Numbered from the stretch's first letter, positions 25,429 to 34,271 are shown. The stretch: DNA of 64,000 bases from Sulfobacillus thermosulfidooxidans (GCF_001280565.1 NZ_LGRO01000001.1:744001-808000), one strand, 5' to 3'. Notes: generated by a model from the letters alone, not told the origin. A program made the numbers and translations.

Positions 25429-26409
25429 GTGAAATTAGTCATTACGGGGCGGGTTGATCCGCGGGTCATTCAAGAGATTCGCTCTCGACGGCCTGATTTA
25501 TCATTGAAAGTTTGGAATGAATCAGGGATTATTTCCCGGGAACAACTTCTGGCATGGTCGAAAGACGCTGATCTGATGATTACCATGTTAACCGAACGTG
25601 TGGACACCGAATTGTTGGAGCATGCTCCGCACCTTAAAATGGTTAGCAATATGGCAGTAGGATTTGATAACTTTGATCTGGCTGCGCTAGAAAAATCACA
25701 CGTTTTGGCGACCAATACTCCAGATGTGTTGACGGAGGCCACAGCGGAATTAACCATGGCGCTCATGCTTTTGGTTTTAAGACGCCTGCGGAGTGCAGAA
25801 GACGCCTTACGTCAATATCACTGGACAGGGTGGGAACCAGACGGATTTTTGGGATTTGAACTATATGGAAAAACATTAGGTATTGTCGGGTTTGGGCGTA
25901 TTGCCCGAGCGGTCGTCAAGCGGGCATTGGCTTTTGGCATGCGAGTGATCATCTTTACTCGGCGATCTCTAAAAGATTTGCCGGAAAATGTACAGCAAGT
26001 ATCGTGGGAACAATTATTGGAATCCTCTGATATTGTGTCTCTACATGTCCCCTTAACTCCTCAAACTTTGCATCTAATCAATCATGAAACCTTATCGCGC
26101 ATGCGACCCACAGCAATTTTGATTAATACTTCGCGCGGAGCAGTCGTCGATGAAAAGGCGTTAATCGCAGCATTACGCACAGGAAAATTGGCAGGAGCTG
26201 GACTGGATGTTTTTGAAACAGAACCTTTACCGTCCGATTCGTCTTTGCGAGAGTTGCCGAACGTGACGCTTTTGCCTCATATCGGCTCGGCAACAGTAGA
26301 AACTCGTCTAGCGATGGCCGAGCGGGCATGGCATAATATTTTGGCGTATCTTAATGGACAAAAGCCTCCGGACTTATTGCTGCCTAAGCTCTGGCCGGAC
26401 AAGACCTGA
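25429..26409 (+). CDS. D-isomer-specific 2-hydroxyacid dehydrogenase
   Basis: 326 aa from GTG 25429, with AAGGGGGGGA 8 nt upstream. An in-frame ATG at 25402 overlaps the previous stop and has no ribosome site. NAD-binding GIVGFGRIARAV; catalytic Arg in NTSRGAVVDE, Glu in FETEPLP, His in LLPHIGSAT. Closest by feel to glyoxylate/hydroxypyruvate reductases (glycerate dehydrogenases). Substrate is inferred, not shown. Confidence 0.9.
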   Translation: MKLVITGRVDPRVIQEIRSRRPDLSLKVWNESGIISREQLLAWSKDADLMITMLTERVDTELLEHAPHLKMVSNMAVGFDNFDLAALEKSHVLATNTPDVLTEATAELTMALMLLVLRRLRSAEDALRQYHWTGWEPDGFLGFELYGKTLGIVGFGRIARAVVKRALAFGMRVIIFTRRSLKDLPENVQQVSWEQLLESSDIVSLHVPLTPQTLHLINHETLSRMRPTAILINTSRGAVVDEKALIAALRTGKLAGAGLDVFETEPLPSDSSLRELPNVTLLPHIGSATVETRLAMAERAWHNILAYLNGQKPPDLLLPKLWPDKT

Positions 26410-26489
26410 TAGGGTATGATGGTGGAAAAATTCGGTATATCCTAATGTGCGGACAGCCGATTGGGATAATGCGAAAGGTAGGAGAGACA

Positions 26490-27269
26490 GTGGGTTTACT
26501 GGATGGAAAGGTTGCGGTCGTAACCGGGATTGCGAATAAAAGAAGTATTGCCTGGGGTATTGCCCGGGCCTTTGTACGTGAAGGAGCACAGCTGATTGTC
26601 ACTTATCAGAACGAACGATTAAAAGAAAATTTGGATAAATTGCTACCGGAAATTGATGTTCCGGTCCAATCACTATTATTAGATGTGACCAATGACGAAC
26701 TTATGGCAGAATTTGGGAAGCAATTGCAACACTTGGCTCCGCAGGGGGTTCATATTTTGGTTCACTCTATTGCCTATGCTGACCGTCAAGATTTAGAAGG
26801 ACGATTTTTGGATACTAAGCGTGAGGGATATATGTTAGCACAAATGGTGAGTGCCTATTCGTTAACGGAGTTAACACGAGCCGTATACCCATCCATGCAA
26901 AAAGCGCAGGGAGGCAGTATTATTGCCATGACCTATCAAGGATCGACCCGGGTTATGCCCAATTACAATGTGATGGGTGTGGCCAAGGCGGCTTTAGAGT
27001 CATCCGTTCGTTACTTAGCATTTGATCTCGGGAAAGAACATATTCGCGTGAATGCGATTTCTGCGGGGCCGGTAAAAACATTGGCAGCATCAGGCGTTAA
27101 AGGTATTTCTCAGGCTTTACACAACACGGAAGAACGAGCTCCTATTCCCGAAAATATTTCTACAGACGATGTTGGTAATGCGGCCGTGTTTCTTGCTTCC
27201 GATTGGGCCAAGCACATTACCGGTGATATTCTGTTCGTCGATAGCGGATTTCATATTATGGGTTTTTAG
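26490..27269 (+). CDS. fabI: Enoyl-[acyl-carrier-protein] reductase (NADH), FabI type
   Basis: 259 aa from GTG 26490 after TAGGAGAG. SDR fold with FabI hallmarks: VTGIANKRSIAWGIA, LVHSIAYA, the catalytic Tyr-x6-Lys in NYNVMGVAKAALE near 157-164, and SAGPVKTLAASGV. Final reduction of the fatty-acid elongation cycle, and the target of triclosan-like inhibitors. Followed 11 nt later by a 3-hydroxyacyl-CoA dehydrogenase. Confidence 0.95.
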   Translation: MGLLDGKVAVVTGIANKRSIAWGIARAFVREGAQLIVTYQNERLKENLDKLLPEIDVPVQSLLLDVTNDELMAEFGKQLQHLAPQGVHILVHSIAYADRQDLEGRFLDTKREGYMLAQMVSAYSLTELTRAVYPSMQKAQGGSIIAMTYQGSTRVMPNYNVMGVAKAALESSVRYLAFDLGKEHIRVNAISAGPVKTLAASGVKGISQALHNTEERAPIPENISTDDVGNAAVFLASDWAKHITGDILFVDSGFHIMGF

Positions 27270-27280
27270 GGGGATAACCT

Positions 27281-28141
27281 ATGGAAGCAGTCAAAACACT
27301 TGGAGTGGTTGGCGCTGGCACGATGGGTTCGGGGATCGCGCAATTGGCCGCCATGCATGGTATCCGTGTGCTGTTATATGACAGTCAAGAAGGTGCGATC
27401 AATCGGGCACTGTCCAAAATTCGGGAACGCTTGATGCGCGCCGCCGAGCGCGGGCAAGTGGAAACAGGGCGTATTGACGAGATAATGAGTCATATCACCG
27501 AAAGTTCTCTGGATGATTTTGGGAAGGCTGATTTCATTATCGAAGCGGTGGTCGAAGTTATGGCCATCAAAAAAACGGTGTTTGAGCACTTGAGTCATAT
27601 TGTTCGACCCAGCACTGTATTGGCTAGTAATACGTCCTCATTTTCGATCACGGAATTAGCTAGTGTCTGCACACGTCCCGAAACAGTCGTGGGAATGCAT
27701 TTCTTTAATCCCGCTCCGGTCATGAAATTGGTGGAAATTGTGCGGGGAGAAGATACCGTCGACACAACGGTTGAACAGGCACAGCTTTTGGCGCAACAAA
27801 TGGGCAAAGAGACGATCGTTGTTCAAAAAGACACTCCAGGATTTGTGGTCAACCGTATTTTGATGCCATTGTTCATTGAAGCCATGCGAATATTGGAAGA
27901 AGGTGTGGCCAGTAAGGAAGATATCGATAAAGCCGTCAAATTGGGTCTAAATCACCCGATGGGACCGTTAACGTTGGCGGACTTTACCGGTTTGGATGTG
28001 GATTTGGAGGTCATGGATTATCTCTACAACGAGTTTCATGACGATCGATTTGCTGCTCCCCAAGTTTTGCGACGATTGGTGCGTGCTGGACATTTGGGCA
28101 AAAAAAGCGGACGAGGTTTTTATCATTATTCCCGGAAATAG
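27281..28141 (+). CDS. 3-hydroxybutyryl-CoA (3-hydroxyacyl-CoA) dehydrogenase
   Basis: 286 aa. NAD-binding GVVGAGTMGSGIAQLAA, catalytic GMHFFNPAPVMKLVE, KDTPGFVVNRILMP, and the C-terminal HPMGPLTLADFTGLDV. Stand-alone FadB/Hbd type acting on acyl-CoAs. With EtfAB and the Fe-S oxidoreductase it suggests fatty-acid or short-chain acyl-CoA metabolism, though no acyl-CoA dehydrogenase or thiolase is in the window. Confidence 0.94.
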   Translation: MEAVKTLGVVGAGTMGSGIAQLAAMHGIRVLLYDSQEGAINRALSKIRERLMRAAERGQVETGRIDEIMSHITESSLDDFGKADFIIEAVVEVMAIKKTVFEHLSHIVRPSTVLASNTSSFSITELASVCTRPETVVGMHFFNPAPVMKLVEIVRGEDTVDTTVEQAQLLAQQMGKETIVVQKDTPGFVVNRILMPLFIEAMRILEEGVASKEDIDKAVKLGLNHPMGPLTLADFTGLDVDLEVMDYLYNEFHDDRFAAPQVLRRLVRAGHLGKKSGRGFYHYSRK

Positions 28142-28143
28142 GC

Positions 28144-28172
28144 TTGCAAACTGACCAAAGTTTTGTTACAAT
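28144..28172 (+). promoter_or_regulatory. Promoter of the Gly-Cys-Val tRNA cluster
   Basis: TTGCAA (28144-28149), 17-nt spacer, TACAAT (28167-28172), 13 nt before the tRNA-Gly gene and just after the dehydrogenase stop. Confidence 0.75.
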
Positions 28173-28185
28173 AGCAGAGCGTGAT

Positions 28186-28260
28186 GCGGAAGTAGCTCAG
28201 TGGTAGAGCATTGCCTTGCCAAGGCAAGGGTCGCGGGTTCGAATCCCGTCTTCCGCTCCA
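28186..28260 (+). tRNA. tRNA-Gly (anticodon GCC)
   Basis: Acceptor GCGGAAG/CTTCCGC, anticodon stem TTGCC/GGCAA with loop TTGCCAA, T-arm GGTTCGAATCC, encoded CCA. Confidence 0.95.
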
Positions 28261-28279
28261 TCTGCCGCCTTAGAAATAA

Positions 28280-28354
<75 letters not shown>

Positions 28355-28362
28355 GTTGTAGT

Positions 28363-28440
28363 GGGTGGTTAGCTCAGTTGGTTAGAGCGCTCGCTTGACA
28401 TGCGAGAGGTTCACAGGTTCGAGTCCTGTACCGCCCACCA
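28363..28440 (+). tRNA. tRNA-Val (anticodon GAC)
   Basis: Acceptor GGGTGGT/ACCGCCC, anticodon stem CTCGC/GCGAG with loop TTGACAT, encoded CCA. Complements the TAC isoacceptor at 24098. Confidence 0.95.
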
Positions 28441-28444
28441 TTTT

Positions 28445-28465
28445 ATGCCGTAAGGCATTTTTTTT
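28445..28465 (+). terminator. Terminator of the Gly-Cys-Val tRNA cluster
   Basis: ATGCC (28445-28449) / GGCAT (28454-28458) with loop GTAA and a run of eight T. Confidence 0.8.
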
Positions 28466-29117
28466 GTTTTGCGAATAAATGCTCGCAGAGAATCTCGTTG
28501 CCAGGCGAGAGACCTAAATTCAAAAAATTTTACTACGCATTGCGACACCATGGGATATTGATCCCACATGACCTCATAGGCTGTTGAAAAAATGGAGATA
28601 CGAGTTTTCTTCGTGTTCTCCAAGGACACTTTGAAGATAAAGCCCATAGTATGTGCCTTCTTGCGGCGATACGTTTTAGAGTTCCTTTTATAGATTTACA
28701 TAGTACCAATGGTTGTCATTTGAACCCGTGTTCAATAGCAGGGAAACCGCATAAGCATCTCTCGATCCGAGGTAGTGTTGTACAGTGTAAAAATTCACCT
28801 TCTGTGTGGCGCTCTATTACCCAGTACTGGTCCATGGAAAAGACAACAAGCGAATATAGAAGGATCGATTAGGAAATATAGATCTCCCAAATTTTTATTC
28901 ACTAAGAGAACAGTATAGGTTCATTCAAAGAGTGAATAGCTTTTTGAGGATGATTACGCCGTGTTTGATGATCAGAATCTATTTCAATTAAGCGGAAGAC
29001 CAATGAAATGACGATAGGCTTCTGGATTTGGCAATGATTTTTAGATACGGCGCTATTAATGAATAGCCACGTGAAAACTGGAATATACTAACAGCAAATA
29101 TTGCACAATCAGATTGG
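28466..29117. other. Long intergenic region without a supported gene
   Basis: About 650 bp, AT-rich. Short open frames exist on both strands but lack ribosome sites and family resemblance. One inverted repeat TATTCACT (28896-28903) / AGTGAATA (28931-28938) is followed by GCTTTTTG and could be a weak terminator. Bases 28946-28962 match 24387-24403 (the tRNA promoter -10 region) at 16 of 17 positions. May be a decayed gene or the ytxC promoter region. Confidence 0.5.
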
Positions 29118-29978
29118 ATGGGATATATGCGGTGGGTTGTCGGGAGTTTCATCTGTATGCCTGAACTTCATTTTCACGATTTTCCGGTCCCATGGCAGTT
29201 TTGGCATGAACAGGGGATGTTTTGGACTGTTTGTGACGTGCCGGAAAACCGAATTACGGAATGTCTGTATCCATTGGCCCGCGCCATTGCAGAATTTATA
29301 GAAGCGCATCGGGAATTGTGGATGCGGCGTCTTCTTCGTCAACAGTTTGATTATTTGTCATCCGATGAAAGATTATGGGTATTAGGACGAGCTTTACAAA
29401 TTTTGGATAACCGCCAAAATACTAGTCAACGCCACCGGGTGGATCTCATGACCATTCCCATTATGTTATTTGTGGCAGAACATCAAACGGTGGTTATCGA
29501 GGGAATCCAGGACTTTTTGTTACCTGCAATTCGCGATGAGATGCTTGCCGTGCTGGGTGAAGCGGTGGATGACTATTTTTTGGAACGCGAACATCGGGAT
29601 TACATTCGGTTTTTACGCCAGTTTAGTGAACGTCAAATGTCTAGCTGCGCAGTGGTCCATGTGACATACCGTGACCTCCGGATTACCGATGAACGCGGTC
29701 GAAGGATCGCAACAAGTCTCATCGAACATTTACAGGACGGACTGCCTTGGGACCAAGACTTAGCCGATGAACTTTTGTTAAGTGCCCTGGTGCTTTTGGC
29801 GCCGGCTCAAATTGTATTACATGGGAATTTTCCCCACGAATTAGATCATACCATTCAGGATGTTTTTCCTGGACGGGTTCGGCGTACTTCGGAACGTCCT
29901 GGCAAATCCAAAACGGTGGAATTGACAGAGCCTGCAGATTCTTATAAGGTAAAAGTACTCTATAAGCAATCGCGATGA
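29118..29978 (+). CDS. ytxC: YtxC-family sporulation-associated protein
   Basis: 286 aa. The core resembles YtxC: RRLLRQQFDYLSSDERLWVL, then IEGIQDFLLPAIRDEM, AVDDYFLEREHRDYIRFLRQF and the C-terminal LAPAQIVLHG. In Bacillus ytxC also sits just upstream of thrS, which supports the call. Biochemical role unknown. Start uncertain: ATG 29118, 29127 or 29157 (GGGAG 10 nt before the last). The stop codon falls within the first bases of the thrS T-box leader. Confidence 0.8.
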   Translation: MGYMRWVVGSFICMPELHFHDFPVPWQFWHEQGMFWTVCDVPENRITECLYPLARAIAEFIEAHRELWMRRLLRQQFDYLSSDERLWVLGRALQILDNRQNTSQRHRVDLMTIPIMLFVAEHQTVVIEGIQDFLLPAIRDEMLAVLGEAVDDYFLEREHRDYIRFLRQFSERQMSSCAVVHVTYRDLRITDERGRRIATSLIEHLQDGLPWDQDLADELLLSALVLLAPAQIVLHGNFPHELDHTIQDVFPGRVRRTSERPGKSKTVELTEPADSYKVKVLYKQSR

Positions 29979-30199
29979 AGAGACGATAATTTCCGTATTC
30001 TCTACAGAGAATGAGGTTCATCGGCTGAAAGACCTCAGGGTAACGCGGAGATTTAACCAACTCGGAGTGACTAACGAAAGCAAAAAGTTAGCGGTGCGAC
30101 CGATATCTCGCATAAAGTTGGGCAATATGAATTGCCAATGGCGGTGGAACCGCGGAATTTATTTTCCGTCCCCAATTTGGGAGACGGTATTTTTTTTCG
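29976..30199 (+). promoter_or_regulatory. T-box riboswitch for thrS (specifier ACC, Thr)
   Basis: Stem I is closed by GAG (29980-29982) / CTC (30061-30063). Inside, ATTTCCG pairs with CGGAGAT and leaves a specifier loop strand TTAACCAA, with ACC at 30056-30058 followed by A. The T-box sequence GGCGGTGGAACCGCGG is at 30140-30155. The competing terminator is CCGTC-CCCA / TGGG-A-GACGG (30166-30187) with eight T. Uncharged tRNA-Thr should favour read-through into thrS. Confidence 0.9.
30166..30197 (+). terminator. T-box attenuator before thrS
   Basis: CCGTC/GACGG and CCCA/TGGG stems with one bulged A, loop ATT, then TATTTTTTTT. It is the OFF structure of the T-box. Confidence 0.85.
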
Positions 30200-30216
30200 A
30201 AAGGATGCGTGAACCC

Positions 30217-32115
30217 ATGAATGATTTAACGGTCGAAATCCATGGTGAACTGGTCGTCAAAGCCCCAGGCATAAGACCTTTGGATTTTCGTGAAGAAATG
30301 CCTGAGAATGCATTAGCAGCGTGGATTGATGGAGATGTCGTCGATCTCAAGCGACCCTTACCACACGGTGGACAATTACAATGGCTAACGTTTGACGATA
30401 GCAGTGGTCAACGCGTCTTTCGCCATTCGAGTGCGCATTTATTAGCGCAAGCTGTCAAGAGATTGTGGCCAGAGGCTAAACTAGGAACTGGTCCGGCACT
30501 AGACGATGGATTCTATTATGATATTTGGTTGCCCACTCCTTTAAAAGAGGACGATCTGCAGCGTATTGAAGAAATGATGCGGACTATTGTACAGGAAAAT
30601 TTAGACATTGAGCGTATCGAACTGTCTCGCGAGGAAGCCTTAGCTTTATTTAAGGAGCGACACGAGGACTTCAAGCTGGAAATTATCCAACGCATTCCGG
30701 AGGGAGCTACGATTTCGGCCTACCGGCAAGGAGAATTTATTGACTTGTGTTCGGGTCCGCATTTACTCAGCACGGGCTTGATCCGGGCCATCAAATTAAC
30801 CAATGTCTCCGGTGCCTATTGGCGAGGTAATGAAAATAATCCGATGATGACCAGGATATATGGCACGTCTTTTCCTAGTGAAACTGCTTTGCAACAATAT
30901 ATGGAGCGGTTGGAGGAAGTAAAGCAACGTGATCATCGCCGATTAGGTCCCCAACTCGATTTGTTCAGTTTTCGAGAAGAGGCACCTGGCTTTGCCTTTT
31001 GGCATCCTAAAGGATTTCAATTGTACCGGACCCTTGAAGAATTTTCCCGGCGTCTGCAATCTGAGCGGGGCTATGAAGAAGTGTCAACGCCATGGATTTA
31101 CCGGGTAGGACTTTGGCAACGGTCGGGTCACTGGGATCACTACCGGGACAATATGTTTTTAATGGAGCGCGAGGATGAGCTTTTGGGTGCTAAACCGATG
31201 AATTGCCCAGGACATGCGTTATTGTTTAAAGAAAGCTTGCATTCTTACCGGGATTTACCAATTCGTTATGCGGAATATGGTCCATTATCTCGATTTGAAC
31301 GGTCTGGAACATTACATGGGCTACTCCGGGTCCGGGGATTTCACCAAGACGATGCCCACTTATTTGTTCGTGAGGATCAAATTAATCAAGAAATGTTTGG
31401 CGTTCTGGATTTGGTCGACATTGTCTTTCGCGCGTTTGGATTACCATATGAAGTTGTCTTTTCAACTCGTCCCGATGATTACATGGGATCTTTAGAATTA
31501 TGGAACAAAGCCGAGAAAGATTTAGAAGCTGTCTTACATGAGCGTGGCATTAAATATCAAATCAATCCAGGGGATGGAGCATTCTATGGGCCGAAACTGG
31601 ATATTTCGGCCATCGACTCATTAGGTCGTCACTGGCAATTAGCTACGATACAGCTTGATTTTCAACTTCCCGAAAAGTTTGATTTAACCTACGTCGATCA
31701 AGATGGGAGCGAAAAGCGTCCAGTGATGATTCATCGTGCGATTATGGGTTCTGTCGAGCGTTTTGTGGGAATTTTGGTTGAACATTATGGCGGCGCATTT
31801 CCGTTGTGGTTAGCTCCCGTACAAGTCGTGGTGATTCCCATAACTGACCAACAACTGAATTATGCGCAGGAAATCGCGCAAAAACTTAAGAGACAGGGTC
31901 TTAGAGTGGAAGTGGATAGTCGTAACCAAAAAATGAATTATAAGATTCGCGAAGCTCAGCTGCGAAAGATTCCTCGTATGTTAATTGTGGGCGGAAGAGA
32001 CTTGGAGAATCACACGGTTTCGGTGAGAACCCGAGAAGAAGGCGACATTGGTGCTAAGCCATGGCCAGAATATATTGATGAGTTAGTCGAACAAGCGCAA
32101 ATGCCTTTAGGATAA
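30217..32115 (+). CDS. thrS: Threonyl-tRNA synthetase
   Basis: 632 aa from ATG 30217 (AAGGA at 30201-30205; an in-frame ATG at 30205 touches it). The frame is open back through the T-box, but that part is leader. Domains: TGS (1-60), the SAD editing domain with HSSAHLLAQAVKRL, class II catalytic core (MNCPGHALLF, LLRVRGFHQDDAHLF, GDGAFYGPKLD) and C-terminal anticodon-binding domain. Length fits the family. Controlled by the Thr T-box. Confidence 0.96.
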   Translation: MNDLTVEIHGELVVKAPGIRPLDFREEMPENALAAWIDGDVVDLKRPLPHGGQLQWLTFDDSSGQRVFRHSSAHLLAQAVKRLWPEAKLGTGPALDDGFYYDIWLPTPLKEDDLQRIEEMMRTIVQENLDIERIELSREEALALFKERHEDFKLEIIQRIPEGATISAYRQGEFIDLCSGPHLLSTGLIRAIKLTNVSGAYWRGNENNPMMTRIYGTSFPSETALQQYMERLEEVKQRDHRRLGPQLDLFSFREEAPGFAFWHPKGFQLYRTLEEFSRRLQSERGYEEVSTPWIYRVGLWQRSGHWDHYRDNMFLMEREDELLGAKPMNCPGHALLFKESLHSYRDLPIRYAEYGPLSRFERSGTLHGLLRVRGFHQDDAHLFVREDQINQEMFGVLDLVDIVFRAFGLPYEVVFSTRPDDYMGSLELWNKAEKDLEAVLHERGIKYQINPGDGAFYGPKLDISAIDSLGRHWQLATIQLDFQLPEKFDLTYVDQDGSEKRPVMIHRAIMGSVERFVGILVEHYGGAFPLWLAPVQVVVIPITDQQLNYAQEIAQKLKRQGLRVEVDSRNQKMNYKIREAQLRKIPRMLIVGGRDLENHTVSVRTREEGDIGAKPWPEYIDELVEQAQMPLG

Positions 32116-32116
32116 G

Positions 32117-32145
32117 TTGACGTCATATTTGCGGGACGTTACAAT
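32117..32145 (+). promoter_or_regulatory. Promoter of infC-rpmI-rplT
   Basis: TTGACG (32117-32122), 17-nt spacer, TACAAT (32140-32145), directly after the thrS stop. Confidence 0.8.
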
Positions 32146-32149
32146 AAGG

Positions 32150-32258
32150 ATGTTGTATACCGAACAAAGCAGAAGCAAAGGCTTCTCACCCTCCGGTACG
32201 AACCAAAAGGGTTGATGCAAGGGGTTTCTGTTCTTGGGCGGGTTTCCCCGCCCTTTTT
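32150..32258 (+). promoter_or_regulatory. infC leader with attenuator (probable L20-type autoregulation)
   Basis: The leader ends in a strong terminator, GGGCGGG (32236-32242) / CCCGCCC (32247-32253) plus TTTTT, located 50 nt before infC. In Bacillus the same operon has an L20-binding leader that attenuates transcription when free L20 is in excess. The upstream segment with AAGCAGAAGCAAAGGCTTCT and GGTACGAACC can fold, but I cannot prove an L20 site by eye. Confidence 0.7.
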
Positions 32259-32302
32259 GTTTGGATAATATTGGCAGGAAAAACAAAGGAGGGATCAAGG
32301 CT

Positions 32303-32815
32303 ATCAAAGATCTCAGGATTAACAATGAGATCCGGGCGCGTGATGTGCGCCTAGTTGGTGAGGAAGGAGAACAACTTGGAGTTGTTTCCCTTCGGGAAGC
32401 GCTTGCCCTAGCCCAGGAGCGTCATCTCGATCTCGTTGAAGTATCGCCCACGGCTCGTCCACCCGTTTGTCGGCTCATGGATTATGGGAAATATAAGTAT
32501 GAGCAGGCTAAAAAAGAACGCGAATCGCGCAAGAAACAAAAAGTCGTCAGTGTCAAGGAACTGAAGATTCGTCCCAACATTGAAGAACATGACTTTGAAG
32601 TCAAAGTCAGGAGTGCTCATCGATTTTTGGAGGACGGCGATAAAGTTAAGTGCACGATGATGTTTCGAGGGCGGGAAATTGTTCATGCCGGTTTGGGACA
32701 AGAAACATTGGCTAAGTTAGCTGATCTAGTCAAGGATGTTGGAGTCATCGAAAGGCCGCCTCGGGTTGAGGGTCGAAGTATGATCATGATATTAGCGCCT
32801 AAAAAAGGAGTGTAG
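32303..32815 (+). CDS. infC: Translation initiation factor IF-3
   Basis: 170 aa if started at ATC 32303. AAAGGAGGG at 32285-32293 points here and no ATG, GTG or TTG is suitably placed; an in-frame ATC at 32294 is too close. The protein then begins with IKDLRINNEIRARDVRLVG, as expected. IF-3 genes commonly use AUU, AUA or AUC, which lets IF-3 repress its own translation. C-terminal domain with VSVKELKIRPNIEEHDF and KVKCTMMFRGREI. First gene of infC-rpmI-rplT. Confidence 0.93.
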   Translation: MKDLRINNEIRARDVRLVGEEGEQLGVVSLREALALAQERHLDLVEVSPTARPPVCRLMDYGKYKYEQAKKERESRKKQKVVSVKELKIRPNIEEHDFEVKVRSAHRFLEDGDKVKCTMMFRGREIVHAGLGQETLAKLADLVKDVGVIERPPRVEGRSMIMILAPKKGV

Positions 32816-32819
32816 TGTT

Positions 32820-33020
32820 ATGCCAAAAATGAAAACTCATCGAGGCGCGGCAAAGCGTCTCAAAGTGACCGGCAACGGAAAAGTCGCGCGTTATCATGCG
32901 GGTAAGAGTCACTTATTAGAACACAAGTCGCCGACTCGCCGTCGCCGACTTCGTCAAGATGTTTTATTGTCGCATGCTGACTATCACCGGGCCAAACGTC
33001 TTTTGCCCAACGGACGCTAA
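32820..33020 (+). CDS. rpmI: 50S ribosomal protein L35
   Basis: 66 aa, very basic: MPKMKTHRGAAKRLKVTGNG, then HLLEHKSPTRRRRLR. AAGGAGTG lies inside the end of infC. Order infC-rpmI-rplT is conserved across bacteria. Confidence 0.97.
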   Translation: MPKMKTHRGAAKRLKVTGNGKVARYHAGKSHLLEHKSPTRRRRLRQDVLLSHADYHRAKRLLPNGR

Positions 33021-33057
33021 CGTGTTAGCACATCAATAATTGTGGAGGGGTTTCATC

Positions 33058-33411
33058 ATGGCACGTGTCAAACGCGGAATGGTTCGCCACCGTCGTCACA
33101 AAAAGATTTTAAAAATGGCTCGAGGCTACCGGGGTGCGCGATCACGTCATTTTCGCCCGGCGAATGAAGCGGTCATGCATTCTTTGTGGTATGCCTACCA
33201 GCATCGGCGTAAGCGAAAAGGAGATTTTCGTCGCTTGTGGATAACCCGCATTAATGCGGCAGCCAGAATGCACGGACTGTCCTATAGTCGCTTTATGAAT
33301 GGGTTGCACCGCGCGGGAATTGGTTTAGACCGGAAGATCTTGGCAGATATGGCTGTGCGCGATATGGACAGTTTTAAAGTCTTAGTCGCTAAAGCCAAAG
33401 AGCAGCTCTAA
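33058..33411 (+). CDS. rplT: 50S ribosomal protein L20
   Basis: 117 aa from ATG 33058 (GGAGGGG upstream; the open frame begins earlier but has no ribosome site). [19 protein letters not shown] and [20 protein letters not shown] are diagnostic. Binds 23S rRNA early in assembly and probably represses its own operon through the infC leader. The next gene begins 3 nt after the stop. Confidence 0.97.
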   Translation: MARVKRGMVRHRRHKKILKMARGYRGARSRHFRPANEAVMHSLWYAYQHRRKRKGDFRRLWITRINAAARMHGLSYSRFMNGLHRAGIGLDRKILADMAVRDMDSFKVLVAKAKEQL

Positions 33412-33413
33412 AG

Positions 33414-34256
33414 ATGTCGGTCATTCAGCCTTTAGACTCATTGGATAATAAGGCAGTGCGTGTTGTCCGCCGCTTATTAACCAACCGTCATTTTCGTGAA
33501 CGGCAGCAACAAGCAGTTATTGAAGGATTTCATATGCTTAAAGACGTGGTGGATGTTGGAATGCCCATCCACCTCGTTCTCTATGGGAAGCGGATGACGC
33601 AAAGTGAGGCAGGTCGCAGCCTGCTAGCCCGCTTACAGATGAGCCGGGTTCGTCTGATTTATGTTACTGACAAGGTCTTGGATGCGCTATCGGCTGTGGA
33701 AACCCACCAAGGGGTCTTGGCGGTTGTTAATTTGTCTAAACCAGTGTCAGGATGGCCATTGCCCAAGGGCGTTCCTGCTTTTATCGTCATTGCTTATCAG
33801 ATCCAAGATCCGGGCAATTTAGGAACATTAATCCGTAGTGTTCAGGCTGCCGGTGCGCATATCGTTGGTGTGACCAAAGGAACGGTTGATGTCTATAATC
33901 CTAAAACGATTCGTGCTGCTGCCGGGAGCGTCTTTAAATTGCCGATTATATCCTTATCGGACAACTGGGTTGAGGAGTTGTCGGAAAAACATATCACGGT
34001 GGTCTCCACCGTTGTAGCGGGTGGACAAACATATACGCAATTTGATTGGCGTCAGCCTTTTGCCATAGTAATGGGCAATGAAGGAAACGGGTTGCCACAG
34101 GAATTGGTGAGCAAGGCGCAAACCCTCACGATTCCCATGGTCCCGACCGCTGAATCGTTAAATGTGGCGGTGGCGGGATCTATTTTAGCATTTCATGCGA
34201 TGTGGGTCCGCGAACAGCATCATATTCCCTTGGTACCACCAGTTATGATACAATAA
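33414..34256 (+). CDS. TrmH/SpoU-family 23S rRNA 2'-O-methyltransferase (YsgA-like)
   Basis: 280 aa. N-terminal substrate-binding part (RRLLTNRHFRERQQQAVIEG) and C-terminal SPOUT knot with motifs QDPGNLGTLIRSVQAAGA, VMGNEGNGL and IPMVPTAESLNVAVAGSI. In Bacillus, ysgA (RlmP, Gm2553) lies between rplT and pheS, exactly as here. ATG lies 3 nt after rplT. The target nucleotide is inferred from synteny. Confidence 0.9.
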   Translation: MSVIQPLDSLDNKAVRVVRRLLTNRHFRERQQQAVIEGFHMLKDVVDVGMPIHLVLYGKRMTQSEAGRSLLARLQMSRVRLIYVTDKVLDALSAVETHQGVLAVVNLSKPVSGWPLPKGVPAFIVIAYQIQDPGNLGTLIRSVQAAGAHIVGVTKGTVDVYNPKTIRAAAGSVFKLPIISLSDNWVEELSEKHITVVSTVVAGGQTYTQFDWRQPFAIVMGNEGNGLPQELVSKAQTLTIPMVPTAESLNVAVAGSILAFHAMWVREQHHIPLVPPVMIQ

Positions 34257-34271
34257 CTCGCAAATCATTAC

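Noticed and set aside
28411..28647. Minus-strand 78-codon frame ending in WWAVQDSNL
   Set aside because: Its end reads through the tRNA-Val gene and terminator; no ribosome site or family.
28651..28872. Plus-strand 73-codon frame in the large gap
   Set aside because: No ribosome site, no recognisable domain, low-complexity codon pattern.
30067..30216. Longer N-terminus for thrS
   Set aside because: The extra 50 codons lie inside the T-box and its terminator; the family N-terminus starts at 30217.
32234..32302. Upstream TTG starts for infC
   Set aside because: They lie in the attenuator stem or lack a ribosome site; the Shine-Dalgarno points to ATC 32303.
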